DNA of 64,000 nt from an uncultured Pelagibacteraceae bacterium (GTDB lineage: Bacteria; Pseudomonadota; Alphaproteobacteria; Pelagibacterales; Pelagibacteraceae), in the NCBI GenBank assembly GCA_902547535.1, contig CACCOB010000003.1, positions 62,001-126,000 of the forward strand, read 5' to 3'. The translations under genes were made by a program, and so were the position numbers. The notes beneath the pieces are model-generated. The model was not told where the DNA came from, ran no database searches, and saw only the letters and a program-made list of their open reading frames with translations. Positions 27,958 to 37,115 of this stretch are shown in pieces. Position 1 is the stretch's first letter. Each line of letters starts with the position of its first letter.

Positions 27958-28887
27958 TTAAAGTCTAGCTCCAATTTGTTGAATAACTTTAGATGACATT
28001 TCTGTTCCTTTGTCTAAACTTTCTTTCAGTGACAAATTATTCATATACCCATGTAAAAAACCTGAAGCAAAAAGATCCCCAGCACCTGTTAAATCAACAA
28101 TTTGAAGATTTTTTTTGATACCACATTCAACAACTTCGTCACCACGAATTGCAACTGCACCTTTTTCACCCCTTGTTAAAACGATTATTTTGCCAAGAGA
28201 TTTTGAAAAATTTATTACTTCATCAAAAGATTTTGCATTAATTAAAGACATTATTTCTTGCTCATTTGCAAAAGTTATATCTAATTTATTTTTAACTAAT
28301 TCTAAAAAATGTGGCTTATGTCGATCAACACAAAACTGATCAGATAAAGACATGGCTACTTTATTTGCACTTTGAATTGCCTTTTCAAATGCTTTTTTGG
28401 GTTCACCCTCATCCCAAAGGTATCCCTCTAAAAGTATAATTTCACTTTGTTTAATAGCATCCGAACTGACATCATTTTCATTTATTTTTCCTGCAGTTCC
28501 TAAAAAAGTACACATCGTTCTTTCAGAGTCAGGTGTGACTAAAATTAAACATGTTCCGGTAGGCAGTTCTTCTTTTTTCTTTGAATAAAAATATTTTACA
28601 TTCTCTTGTTTTAGGCCATCTTCATATTTTCCACCAAGGTCGTCATCATTTACTTTACCAATAAATCCAACTTCGTTACCTAACTGAGCTAAACCAACTA
28701 TCGAGTTAGCAACTGATCCACCTGAAACAGTTTTTTCTATCTTAAGATTTGACAATAAATCTTTAAATTCTTTATCATCAAAAATTAATTTCATAGTACT
28801 TTTGGTTAAATTATTTATAGTGATAAAATCATCATCTACTTTACAAATTACGTCTACTATTGCGTTTCCAATTCCTAAAATTTTCAT
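27958..28887 (-). CDS. PfkB-family sugar/nucleoside kinase (adenosine kinase-like)
   Basis: A 309-residue ribokinase-type enzyme: the N-terminal ILGIGNAIVDVI, the substrate-closing VSGGSVANSIVGLAQLG and the PfkB signature DLTGAGDLFASGFLHGY with the catalytic aspartate. Overall pattern, with NAIVD and TGTCLILVTPDSERTM, is closest to the adenosine kinase/sugar kinase group common in alphaproteobacteria; adenosine is the likely but unproven substrate. The gene is followed leftward by nothing on its strand; nth lies 3 bases upstream in the same direction. Confidence 0.85.
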   Translation of the reverse strand: MKILGIGNAIVDVICKVDDDFITINNLTKSTMKLIFDDKEFKDLLSNLKIEKTVSGGSVANSIVGLAQLGNEVGFIGKVNDDDLGGKYEDGLKQENVKYFYSKKKEELPTGTCLILVTPDSERTMCTFLGTAGKINENDVSSDAIKQSEIILLEGYLWDEGEPKKAFEKAIQSANKVAMSLSDQFCVDRHKPHFLELVKNKLDITFANEQEIMSLINAKSFDEVINFSKSLGKIIVLTRGEKGAVAIRGDEVVECGIKKNLQIVDLTGAGDLFASGFLHGYMNNLSLKESLDKGTEMSSKVIQQIGARL

Positions 28888-28890
28888 TGT

Positions 28891-29544
28891 TTATGCTTTC
28901 TTAGTTATTAGTGGTTTTTTTCTCTTAGGATAACAAGTGGTACAGATTTTACAAGATAAACCATAACACTCTCTTGCTTTACAGTATTCTCTTCCATAAT
29001 AAATTATTTGAAGATGTAACTTATTCCAATACTTTTTTGGAAAAAGTCTTTTTAAATCTTTCTCTGTTTGAATAACATTTTTTCCATTTGTCAAACCCCA
29101 TCTTTGAGCAAGTCTATGTATATGAGTATCTACTGGGAAAGCAGGGTATCCAAATCCTTGGGACATCACTACGCTAGCTGTTTTATGACCAACTCCTGGC
29201 AATTCTTCCAACTCTCCAAAGGTTTTTGGAACTTTTCCATTATACTTTTTAACTAAGGTTTTTGATAAATTATAAACACTTTTTGCTTTAATTCTAAAAA
29301 TACCAATACTTCTAATTAGTCTCTCAATTTTTCTTCTTCCTAATTTTACAAAATGTTCTGGCTTATTATATTTTGGATATATATTTTTTGTAACATTGTT
29401 AACATTTACGTCCGTACATTGTGCAGATAAAAGAACAGAAACCAATAAAGTAAACATATTTCTGTGTTTGAGAGGTATTGGTGTTTTTGGATATATTTTA
29501 TTTAATATTTTAAGAACAATTTTTGCTCTTTGTTCTTCGTTCAT
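28891..29544 (-). CDS. nth: endonuclease III (DNA glycosylase/AP lyase)
   Basis: Nth excises oxidised pyrimidines and cleaves abasic sites. The helix-hairpin-helix with the catalytic lysine is in LEELPGVGHKTASVVMS, and the catalytic aspartate in FPVDTHIHRLAQRWGL. The C-terminal cysteines that hold the [4Fe-4S] cluster are oddly spaced: C-x4-C-x4-C-x2-C-x2-C. Counting from the first, positions 1, 11 and 17 fit the canonical C-x6-C-x2-C-x5-C, but position 8 is glycine and extra cysteines occur at 6 and 14. The protein is 217 residues. It begins inside the end of dapB. Confidence 0.93.
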   Translation of the reverse strand: MNEEQRAKIVLKILNKIYPKTPIPLKHRNMFTLLVSVLLSAQCTDVNVNNVTKNIYPKYNKPEHFVKLGRRKIERLIRSIGIFRIKAKSVYNLSKTLVKKYNGKVPKTFGELEELPGVGHKTASVVMSQGFGYPAFPVDTHIHRLAQRWGLTNGKNVIQTEKDLKRLFPKKYWNKLHLQIIYYGREYCKARECYGLSCKICTTCYPKRKKPLITKKA

Positions 29545-30317
29545 TTAAAATTTAAAACATCACGCATAGAATATAAACCAGGTTTCTTACTCATTAACCA
29601 TTTTCCAGCTGTTAAAGCTCCTTCGCTATATAAAGCTCTATCAAATGCCTCATGATTTAGTGTAATAATTTCTTTACCGCTAGAAAACTTTACCTCGTGT
29701 TCACCTACCGTTTTACCTTTACGTATTGAGTTAAAATTAATTTTTTTTCCATAAGGAAAACTTTTTTTGTTTAGATACTTTTTTCCAATTAAATTGTAAA
29801 AATCCCTATTTTTACCTACAGCTATACCTTTACCCAGCATCAACGCTGTTCCAGATGGATGGTCTATTTTATGCTTATGATGTACCTCATACACTTTACT
29901 TAAAAAATTATTACCTAATGATTTAGAGGCAATTTCAGTTAAATACATCAATAGATTTATGCCTAAACTCATATTACCAGCTTTTAAAATAGGAATTTTT
30001 TTTGAAAATTTTTTAATTTGAAGTTCTTCCATTTTAGAGAAACCGGTTGTGCCAATAACCACTCTTTTTTTTAGCTTTGATGCTATTTTAAGAATTTCAA
30101 AAGTACATTTAGGAATTGTAAAATCGATTATTAAATCAACATTTTTAAAAGAATTTTCATGATTCAAACTAGGTTTTATCCCAGCAATTTTTTTTTCTAT
30201 TAATCTGTTTTCTGTAAGTGTAGTTAATTTAAAATTTTTATCAGTTTTAGAAGATTTCACTAGTTGCTGGCCCATTCGTCCCATGCAACCAGATATCGCT
30301 AATTTTACTTTGCTCAT
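29541..30317 (-). CDS. dapB: 4-hydroxy-tetrahydrodipicolinate reductase
   Basis: DapB reduces the dihydrodipicolinate precursor in lysine and diaminopimelate synthesis. It has the N-terminal nucleotide-binding ISGCMGRMGQQLVK, the GTTGFSKME loop, and the active-site EVHHKHKIDHPSGTAL with the conserved histidine and lysine. The C-terminal GALTAGKWLMSKKPGLYSM is also typical. The 258 residues are normal. It overlaps nth by 4 bases; co-transcription looks incidental. Confidence 0.96.
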   Translation of the reverse strand: MSKVKLAISGCMGRMGQQLVKSSKTDKNFKLTTLTENRLIEKKIAGIKPSLNHENSFKNVDLIIDFTIPKCTFEILKIASKLKKRVVIGTTGFSKMEELQIKKFSKKIPILKAGNMSLGINLLMYLTEIASKSLGNNFLSKVYEVHHKHKIDHPSGTALMLGKGIAVGKNRDFYNLIGKKYLNKKSFPYGKKINFNSIRKGKTVGEHEVKFSSGKEIITLNHEAFDRALYSEGALTAGKWLMSKKPGLYSMRDVLNFK

Positions 30318-30358
30318 TAATTTATTTTAATATATTTTTTAATTAATATACAACAATT

Positions 30359-31795
30359 ATGGTTATTAAATACCTATTAAAATTTTTTCTGGTTTTATTT
30401 TTTTTTGTGTCTCACAATCATTCTAAAGCAGACTTTTTTAAAGATATTACATCTCAAATTGAAGATAATGACTTTAGACTTAGTTATGGTATTTCCGTTA
30501 CAGATGTTAACCAAGACAGCAAATATGAATTTGTGGTTACTGGATTTGGATTTTCGAATTTAGCTATGACTTATCAAAATGGGAAAATAGTAAACATTAA
30601 TAAAAATGAAATATTTGATGATGCTAAAAGAAAAACAATTGGTGTAGCTGCATGTGATATAGATCAAGATGGTTTTGAAGAAATTTATTTCTTAAACACT
30701 GACACTTATAGTGGAGAAAAAAAATATTCAGATAGATTGATTGATAATAATAGCGATAGCTTTGTAGATTTGTTTGAAAAAGATATCAATAAAAAGAACC
30801 TGAATTTAACCGCTGGAAGATCAGTTGTTTGTGTTGATAGAAATGGTGATGGAAAATATGGCATATATGTTGCGAATTATGGAGGACCTACTAGATTTTA
30901 TGAACTCCGTTCTGGACAAATTCTAGATTTAGCAGAACAGATTAAAATCAACAAAATAACTGGAGGAAGAGCAGTGGTTGCAGGAAATATTTTGTCAGGA
31001 AAAATGGATATATTTGCTGCAAATGAGAGAGGTAAAAACTTTTTATATTACAACTCTGATGGATATTTTCAGGACATTGCCGAAGATTATAAAGTGGACG
31101 ATCAATACGAAAATGGAAGAGGTACAACTTTAACTGATATACTTTATAGAGGAAGACTAGATATAGTTACATCTAATTGGAATGGTTATCATAGGGCCTT
31201 CGTTTTAGAAGACAACAAATTTAGAGATATTGCTACTCCAACCTACAATATTCCAACTAGAATTAGAACTGTAATATCAGCAGATTTTGATAATGATGGT
31301 TATGATGAGATATTCATGAATAACATTGGTGAGCCAAATAAACTATTCAAAATAAAAGAAAATGGGTTTTTTGAAGAAATCAATATTAAAAATGCTTATG
31401 AAGCAAATGGTCTTGGAACAGGTGCAGCTGTAGCAGATATAGATGATGATGGAATTTTAGAATTGTTAATTGCTCATGGTGAATCTGGAATGCAACCATT
31501 AACAATGTATAAAGCTGATATTAAAAAAGATTTCAATTATTTAAGGATAAAGCCATTAAATAAGTTTGGAGCTCCTGCTAGGGGAGCTACTGTTATATTA
31601 AAATCAAATTTGAGAAATCATGCTAAAACAATTGATGCTGGATCTGGTTATTTATGTCAAATGGAACCAGTGGCACATTATGGAATTAGAGATAGTGAAA
31701 AAAATATTTCTATTAAAATTATTTGGACGAATGGTTTTACTGAGACTTTAAATATTAATGAATTAAATAAAACAATAGAAGTTTACCAAAAATAA
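30359..31795 (+). CDS. secreted FG-GAP/VCBS-repeat protein with ASPIC/UnbV end
   Basis: A 478-residue exported protein. After a hydrophobic signal (about residues 3-22, ending near SKADFF) come several FG-GAP/VCBS-type repeats with calcium-binding-like DxDxDG cores: DVNQDSKYEF, DIDQDGFEEIYF, DRNGDGKYGIYV, DFDNDGYDEIFM and DIDDDGILELLI, as in beta-propellers. The end (GSGYLCQMEPVAHYGI... IIWTNG) is the ASPIC/UnbV domain found in CRTAC1-like proteins. No catalytic function is known; a binding or matrix role is plausible. It diverges from dapB. Confidence 0.82.
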   Translation: MVIKYLLKFFLVLFFFVSHNHSKADFFKDITSQIEDNDFRLSYGISVTDVNQDSKYEFVVTGFGFSNLAMTYQNGKIVNINKNEIFDDAKRKTIGVAACDIDQDGFEEIYFLNTDTYSGEKKYSDRLIDNNSDSFVDLFEKDINKKNLNLTAGRSVVCVDRNGDGKYGIYVANYGGPTRFYELRSGQILDLAEQIKINKITGGRAVVAGNILSGKMDIFAANERGKNFLYYNSDGYFQDIAEDYKVDDQYENGRGTTLTDILYRGRLDIVTSNWNGYHRAFVLEDNKFRDIATPTYNIPTRIRTVISADFDNDGYDEIFMNNIGEPNKLFKIKENGFFEEINIKNAYEANGLGTGAAVADIDDDGILELLIAHGESGMQPLTMYKADIKKDFNYLRIKPLNKFGAPARGATVILKSNLRNHAKTIDAGSGYLCQMEPVAHYGIRDSEKNISIKIIWTNGFTETLNINELNKTIEVYQK

Positions 31796-31852
31796 TAGGA
31801 CAATAAAACCCAATTAATTTTTTAGAATTAAAAGTATACTTGAACAAACAAC

Positions 31853-32563
31853 ATGAGTTTATTAAAAAAAATTAAAAACTTTATACTATTTAGTCTTTTA
31901 ATAAGCTTTAGTATGTCTCAACCTACTCAAGCAACCCAATTTAATTATTATGCTGATCTAGCTGGTGATTGGTCAGAAATCTTTCCTGATCAAAATAGAA
32001 ATGCAGCAGGTCCTAAATTTTTTAAACATATTTTAGGTAAAAAAATTACTTATCAGGACTTTTTAGAATACAACAAACTATATTGCGCTGTGTCTGGTTC
32101 ATTGATAGATCCGAATAACAAGCCTGAATTTGTCTATCTTAATAGCGTTGAAAATGAGGAGAAAATATGTGGTTTTTATCATAGATGCTGTGTCCCATGC
32201 TCATGTGATTTGATGAAATATTCAAAAGTTAAAAAAATGAATTACACTTTTATAGATGGTGAAAAAGAATTTTTTGTTTTAACAATAAGTAATCCCTGTG
32301 GAAAAGATGACTTTCCAATGGAAGTTAATAAGAATTATTTTTGTAATGGTAAAAAACTTGATGACAAACAAGTATATGTTTTAGATGATAGGTTAGTCAT
32401 TGGTTTGTTTCACAATGCATCAAAATGTAATGAACAAAGTATAGCAGCAATCGATAAACACGAGATAACTGGCCAATATTGTGCTTTTAGAAATACTGCA
32501 CCTCTTGAGGAAGTAAAAGGGGGCATGGGAGATATCTTTATTAGGCTAGCAAAAGATAATTAA
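31853..32563 (+). CDS. unrecognised cysteine-rich secreted protein
   Basis: I do not recognise this 236-residue protein. It begins with a signal peptide (about residues 1-27, ending SQPTQATQ), followed by a mainly polar body with about ten cysteines, clustered as HRCCVPCSCDLMKY near residues 109-122, then singly in NPCGKD, YFCNGK, SKCNEQ and QYCAFR. These could form disulfides or bind a metal in the periplasm. It lies 57 bases after the FG-GAP gene in the same direction, so a joint function is possible. Its end overlaps a tiny reverse-strand gene by 4 bases. Confidence 0.6.
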   Translation: MSLLKKIKNFILFSLLISFSMSQPTQATQFNYYADLAGDWSEIFPDQNRNAAGPKFFKHILGKKITYQDFLEYNKLYCAVSGSLIDPNNKPEFVYLNSVENEEKICGFYHRCCVPCSCDLMKYSKVKKMNYTFIDGEKEFFVLTISNPCGKDDFPMEVNKNYFCNGKKLDDKQVYVLDDRLVIGLFHNASKCNEQSIAAIDKHEITGQYCAFRNTAPLEEVKGGMGDIFIRLAKDN

Positions 32564-32661
32564 ATTATTCCAATTCCTTCTTTATAGAAATAGGCACCTA
32601 ATATTAAAATTGCTAAAATATAAACAACGCCAAAAATAATATATTTAATTTTTTTTTTCAT
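32560..32661 (-). CDS. 33-residue single-span membrane peptide downstream of dnaJ
   Basis: Immediately after the dnaJ stop (TAAATG) an ATG opens a 33-residue frame: MKKKIKYIIFGVVYILAIL then ILGAYFYKEGIGII. It has a positive N-terminus and one hydrophobic helix, the usual form of a small inner-membrane protein. It would be translated from the dnaJ message by coupling. It is too short to identify; the membrane-like composition and exact abutment are the only evidence, and AT-rich DNA gives such frames by chance. Confidence 0.4.
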   Translation of the reverse strand: MKKKIKYIIFGVVYILAILILGAYFYKEGIGII

Positions 32662-33789
32662 TTAATTTTTCCAGAAATTTTTAGCTTTTTGAAAAAATCT
32701 TTTTATACTTGGATTTGATCTATCATTTTCAATTTTTCTAAATTTTTCAAGTAATTCTTTTTGTTCTTTATTTAATGATACTGGTACCTCAGTGTTAACT
32801 TGGACGTATAAATCTCCATAGTCTCCTCTTCTCATAAATGGCATTCCTTTGCCTTTCAATCTAAATTGTTTACCACTTTGTGTTCCGTCTGGAATTTTTA
32901 TTTTTGCTTTACCTCCATCAATTGTAGGTATTTCGATCGTCGTTCCTAATGCTGCATCTGTAAATGATATAGGAAATTCAAAAAATAAATTTACTTCTGA
33001 TCTCTTAAAAAGTTCGTGAGATTCAACATTGATAAATAAATAAAGATCACCATTACTTGCTCCTCTTGATCCAGCTTCTCCTTTTCCAGATAATCTAATC
33101 CTTGTTCCATCATCTACACCTTTAGGAATAGTTACAGAAAGTCTTTTACTAGCTTGCTTTTTGCCTTGTCCTCCACATCTAGAACATGGATCAGTAATTT
33201 GTTCACCAGAACCAGCACATTGAGGGCATGTTTGCTGAACAGTAAAAAACCCCTGACTTGATCGTACTTGTCCATGACCACCACACATTGAGCAGGAACT
33301 TGCACTATGACCAGGTTTTGATCCGGAACCGCTGCATGTATCACATCTTTCGGATGTTGAAAATTTAATATCTTGTTTTTTTCCGGTATAAGCTTCCTCT
33401 AAGCTTATTGAGAGATCATATCTCAAATCAGATCCTCTGTTATTAGATCTTCTTGATCTTCTTCCTCCTCCACCAAATCCTTCTCCAAAAAAATCTTCAA
33501 AAATATCTGAAAAGGAGCTTGAAAAGTCAAAGTTTCCGAATCCTCCTCTGCCACCACCGCCATTTTCAAAAGCTGCGTGTCCAAAATTATCATAATTCTG
33601 TTTCCTCTCTGAATTTGATAAAACGTGGTATGCCTCTGAGGCTTCTTTAAATTTTTCCTCAGCTCCTTTATCACCTTTATTTTTATCAGGATGATATTTT
33701 ACTGCCTGTTTTCTATAAGCGGCTTTTATTTGCTCTGGACTAGCACTTTTTTCAACACCTAATACTTCGTAATAATCTCTTTTTGCCAT
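32662..33789 (-). CDS. dnaJ: chaperone DnaJ
   Basis: DnaJ is the Hsp40 co-chaperone that delivers substrates to DnaK and stimulates its ATPase. It has the J domain with HPD (KYHPDKN, about residues 32-38), a glycine/phenylalanine-rich stretch (residues 75-110), four zinc-binding CxxCxGxG-type repeats (for example [24 protein letters not shown]) and the C-terminal substrate domains. It is 375 residues. It follows dnaK after 28 bases in the grpE-dnaK-dnaJ heat-shock cluster. Confidence 0.98.
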   Translation of the reverse strand: MAKRDYYEVLGVEKSASPEQIKAAYRKQAVKYHPDKNKGDKGAEEKFKEASEAYHVLSNSERKQNYDNFGHAAFENGGGGRGGFGNFDFSSSFSDIFEDFFGEGFGGGGRRSRRSNNRGSDLRYDLSISLEEAYTGKKQDIKFSTSERCDTCSGSGSKPGHSASSCSMCGGHGQVRSSQGFFTVQQTCPQCAGSGEQITDPCSRCGGQGKKQASKRLSVTIPKGVDDGTRIRLSGKGEAGSRGASNGDLYLFINVESHELFKRSEVNLFFEFPISFTDAALGTTIEIPTIDGGKAKIKIPDGTQSGKQFRLKGKGMPFMRRGDYGDLYVQVNTEVPVSLNKEQKELLEKFRKIENDRSNPSIKRFFQKAKNFWKN

Positions 33790-33817
33790 AACTAGTTATA
33801 GACAAATGGTTGATATT

Positions 33818-35737
33818 TTAGGCGCTCTTTTCTTTATCGTCTTTTACTTCTTCAAAGTCTGCATCAACAACATTATCGTCTTTTTTCCCTTCATCTTTTG
33901 CATCTTTCGGTGCATCACCAGGTTTAGTACTTTGTTGTGATTTGTAAATAGCCTCTCCTAATTTCATCGAAGCTTGAACCAAATCTTGGGTTTTCTTTTT
34001 AATTTCCTCTACATCTGTTCCTTTTAATGCATTTCTTACATTAGCTGACGCATCCTCAATAGCTTTTTTATCTGCGTCGGAAACTTTACTACCGTGTTCT
34101 TTTAAATTCTTTTCAGTTGAATGAAGAAGGGTATCAGCTTGATTTCTTGCATCTACTGCTTCTCTTTTCTTTTTGTCAGCCTCTTTATTTGTTTCAGCAT
34201 CCTTGACCATTTGATTTATCTCTTCGTCGCTTAGGCCACCTGATGCCTGAATTTGAATCTTTTGTTCTTTACCAGTTCCTTTGTCTTTAGCAGAGACATT
34301 TACAATTCCATTTGCGTCAATATCAAATGTAACTTCAATTTGAGGCATTCCTCTAGGAGCAGGTGCTATACCTACTAATTCAAAATTACCTAAAACTTTA
34401 TTATCTGATGCCATATCTCTTTCACCCTGTAAAACTCGAATTGATACTGCGGGTTGGTTATCCTCTGCAGTTGAGAAAACCTGACTTTTTTTAGTTGGTA
34501 TTGTTGTATTTTTTTCAATTAATTTAGTTGAAACTCCACCTAATGTCTCAATTCCAAGCGAAAGTGGCGTTACATCTAGCAATAGAACATCTTTTACATC
34601 TCCTTGTAAAACTCCTGCTTGAATAGCTGCACCCATTGCAACAACTTCATCAGGATTTACAGATTTGTTTGGTTCCTTACCAAAGAAATTTTTAACCTCT
34701 TCAATAACTTTTGGCATTCTAGTCATTCCACCAACAAGTATCACTTCATCTATTTCGCTTGCACTTAAACCAGCATCTTTAAGTGCAGTTTCACACGGTG
34801 GTATGGTTCTTGATATAAGGTCTTCAACAAGAGCTTCTAGTTTTGCTCTAGTCATTTTCATATTTATATGTTTTGGACCAGTTTTATCAGCTGTAATAAA
34901 TGGTAAATTTATCTCAGTTTGAGCAGCAGATGACAATTCGATTTTTGCTTTCTCTGCAGCTTCTTTAAGTCTTTGTAATGCCAATTTATCAGATTTTAAG
35001 TCTATACCATTTTCTTTTTTGAATTCTGCAAGCAAATAGTCAACAATTGTATTATCAAAATCTTCTCCACCTAAAAAAGTGTCACCGTTTGTAGATTTAA
35101 CTTCGAATACTCCATCTCCTAATTCAAGTATTGAAACATCAAATGTTCCTCCACCTAAATCATAAACAGCAATTTTATTATTTGTTTTTTTGTCTAATCC
35201 ATAAGCGAGTGAAGCTGCAGTTGGTTCATTTATAATTCTTAAAACCTCTAGTCCCGCTATTTTACCTGCATCTTTGGTTGCTTGTCTTTGAGCATCGTTA
35301 AAATAAGCAGGTACTGTTATGACAGCTTGTTTCACTTCTTGTCCTAAATATTTTTCAGCAGTCTCTTTCATTTTTTGAAGCGTAAATGCGGAAATTTGTG
35401 ATGGAGAATATTTATTACCTTTTGCTTCTATCCAAGCATCTCCTTTATCTGAATTAATAATTTTAAAAGGTGCTGTTTCAACATCTTTTTTTACAGACGG
35501 ATCATCAAAATTTCTTCCAATTAATCTTTTAACAGCAAATATTGTGTTTTCAGGATTAGTTACTGCTTGTCTCTTTGCAGGTTGTCCAATTAATTTCTCA
35601 TCATTTTCAGAAAATGCAACTACAGAAGGAGTTGTTCTTGCACCCTCAGCATTTTCTAATACTTTAGCCTGCGTACCCTCCATTACAGCTACACAAGAGT
35701 TTGTTGTTCCTAAATCTATTCCTATTACTTTACTCAT
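33818..35737 (-). CDS. dnaK: chaperone DnaK (Hsp70)
   Basis: DnaK is the main ATP-dependent Hsp70 chaperone. The N-terminal [17 protein letters not shown], the phosphate-2 region [11 protein letters not shown], and the GGMTRMP motif are all present; the substrate domain follows from about residue 390, and the C-terminus is acidic ([15 protein letters not shown]). The 639 residues are typical. It reads SD-like AAAGGT before its ATG. No second sigma-32-like promoter is seen in the 77-base grpE-dnaK gap, so it likely depends on the grpE promoter. Confidence 0.98.
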   Translation of the reverse strand: MSKVIGIDLGTTNSCVAVMEGTQAKVLENAEGARTTPSVVAFSENDEKLIGQPAKRQAVTNPENTIFAVKRLIGRNFDDPSVKKDVETAPFKIINSDKGDAWIEAKGNKYSPSQISAFTLQKMKETAEKYLGQEVKQAVITVPAYFNDAQRQATKDAGKIAGLEVLRIINEPTAASLAYGLDKKTNNKIAVYDLGGGTFDVSILELGDGVFEVKSTNGDTFLGGEDFDNTIVDYLLAEFKKENGIDLKSDKLALQRLKEAAEKAKIELSSAAQTEINLPFITADKTGPKHINMKMTRAKLEALVEDLISRTIPPCETALKDAGLSASEIDEVILVGGMTRMPKVIEEVKNFFGKEPNKSVNPDEVVAMGAAIQAGVLQGDVKDVLLLDVTPLSLGIETLGGVSTKLIEKNTTIPTKKSQVFSTAEDNQPAVSIRVLQGERDMASDNKVLGNFELVGIAPAPRGMPQIEVTFDIDANGIVNVSAKDKGTGKEQKIQIQASGGLSDEEINQMVKDAETNKEADKKKREAVDARNQADTLLHSTEKNLKEHGSKVSDADKKAIEDASANVRNALKGTDVEEIKKKTQDLVQASMKLGEAIYKSQQSTKPGDAPKDAKDEGKKDDNVVDADFEEVKDDKEKSA

Positions 35738-35770
35738 AATTTTAATACCTTTCCGTCATATAAGTGCTAA

Positions 35771-35795
35771 TTTTTAGACTACAACCGTCTAAAAA
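35771..35795 (-). promoter_or_regulatory. hairpin between grpE and dnaK
   Basis: TTTTTAGAC and GTCTAAAAA form a perfect 9-base-pair inverted repeat with a 7-base loop in the grpE-dnaK gap. It is not followed by a T run on either strand, so it is not a standard terminator; RNA processing, message stabilisation or partial termination that adjusts GrpE:DnaK ratios are possible. Confidence 0.4.
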
Positions 35796-35814
35796 AATTA
35801 AATTTTGCCTGTTT

Positions 35815-36477
35815 TTATTGATTTTTTTCATCTTTATGATCTTTTTTCGGCTCTTGTTTTTTCTCTTCTTTTACGATTTTCTTTGAAACACCAACTAAAG
35901 ATGGTCTCAATAATCTGTCTTTCATCATAAACCCTTTTTGTATTTCTTGTACGATTGTTCCAGGCTCTTTTGTATCATCTTCTATTTCCATCATTGCTTG
36001 ATGAAGATTTGGATCAAGCTTTTCATTAATTGACCTTATAGGCTCAATATTATTTTTTTTAAATATTGAAAGCATGTCGTTGTTTATAATATCTAAATGT
36101 TCTACAATTTTTCTAAGTGCATCTGAGTCTTTTAATTTTTCATCACTCTCTAACGCAGCTTTTGATCTTTCAAGATTATCTAATAAATTTAATGCCTCTT
36201 TAGCAAAAGAATATCCCCCATACTCGTATGCGTCGTCTCTTTCTTTTTCAAACCTTCGTCTCTGATTTTCCATCTCTGCAAATGTTCTTGCTAACTTATC
36301 TTTCAAAGTTTCTAATTCCTCTTCCGGGGTTAATTTTTCGACTTCTTTGTTTTCAGACTCTGAATTTTTTTCTTCATTTTCTTGATCTACATTATTATTT
36401 TCTGTAGTTTGTGTATTTAGCTCCTCTTTTTCTAGAGCATTTTTATCTGTGTTATTTTTTAACTCATCTTTGTTCAT
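35815..36477 (-). CDS. grpE: nucleotide-exchange factor GrpE
   Basis: GrpE releases ADP from DnaK. The 220-residue protein starts with a long acidic, glutamine/asparagine-rich region (about residues 1-50), then the coiled-coil ELETLKDKLARTFAEMENQRRR and the conserved C-terminal region with DPNLHQAMMEIE and GFMMKDRLLRPSLVGVSKK. It leads the grpE-dnaK-dnaJ cluster and has a sigma-32-like promoter 7 bases before the ATG. The usual upstream hrcA repressor gene is absent; rdgB lies divergently. Confidence 0.97.
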   Translation of the reverse strand: MNKDELKNNTDKNALEKEELNTQTTENNNVDQENEEKNSESENKEVEKLTPEEELETLKDKLARTFAEMENQRRRFEKERDDAYEYGGYSFAKEALNLLDNLERSKAALESDEKLKDSDALRKIVEHLDIINNDMLSIFKKNNIEPIRSINEKLDPNLHQAMMEIEDDTKEPGTIVQEIQKGFMMKDRLLRPSLVGVSKKIVKEEKKQEPKKDHKDEKNQ

Positions 36478-36484
36478 GTTGTTT

Positions 36485-36512
36485 ATATGGTAAGAAAAAG
36501 TATAATTTCTAG
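36485..36512 (-). promoter_or_regulatory. sigma-32-like heat-shock promoter of grpE-dnaK-dnaJ
   Basis: Reading leftward, CTAGAA (36512-36507), a 15-base spacer and ACCATAT (36491-36485) resemble the RpoH pattern CTTGAA-N13-15-CCCATNT at 11 of 13 fixed positions. It ends exactly 7 bases before the grpE ATG, as in hslV. The -35 part abuts the rdgB start codon, so the two divergent genes share this 35-base gap. Confidence 0.5.
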
Positions 36513-37115
36513 ATGTCTAAAAAAAAAATTAAAGAGATATTTATTGGCTCAAATAACAAAGGAAAACTAAAGGAAATAGCGGATCTGCTACCCAAAAGTT
36601 TAAAAATTTATTCGAATTTAGACTTTAAAATACCTAGTCCAAAAGAAACTGGAGTCACATTTAAACAAAATTCTCTTTTAAAAGCAAAATATTTTTCACT
36701 TAAAACTAAAAAAATTTGTATGTCAGATGACTCTGGAATCGAGATCGATATTTTGGATAAAGCACCTGGGATATATTCAGCAGATTGGGCAGGAAATAAA
36801 AGAAATTTTAATTTTGCTATTAAAAAAGTTTACAGAGAAATATCTAAAAAAAATAAAAATTGGAAAAAAAAGAAATTAAGCGCTAGATTTATATGTGCGC
36901 TCACAATCTTTTGGCCGAATGGTAAATTTGTAAGTAAAATTGGTAAAATTGAGGGACGAATATCCAATTCAAAAAAAGGAAAAAATGGTTTTGGATATGA
37001 TCCGATTTTTATTCCTAAAGGAAAAAGATTAACTTTTGGCGAGATGGAGCCCAACAAAAAATATAGAATAGATCATCGCTCTAATGCATTTAAAAAAATT
37101 AAAAAATTTTTTTAA
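36513..37115 (+). CDS. rdgB: RdgB/HAM1-type XTP/dITP pyrophosphatase
   Basis: This enzyme hydrolyses non-canonical purine triphosphates (XTP, dITP) so they are not put into DNA or RNA. The opening FIGSNNKGKLKEIADLL, the metal-binding SDDSGIEIDILDKAPGIYSADWAG and the specificity region GFGYDPIFIPKG are clear, and the end HRSNAFKKIKKFF is standard. The 200 residues are normal. It is divergent from grpE, a common alphaproteobacterial neighbour. Confidence 0.95.
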   Translation: MSKKKIKEIFIGSNNKGKLKEIADLLPKSLKIYSNLDFKIPSPKETGVTFKQNSLLKAKYFSLKTKKICMSDDSGIEIDILDKAPGIYSADWAGNKRNFNFAIKKVYREISKKNKNWKKKKLSARFICALTIFWPNGKFVSKIGKIEGRISNSKKGKNGFGYDPIFIPKGKRLTFGEMEPNKKYRIDHRSNAFKKIKKFF

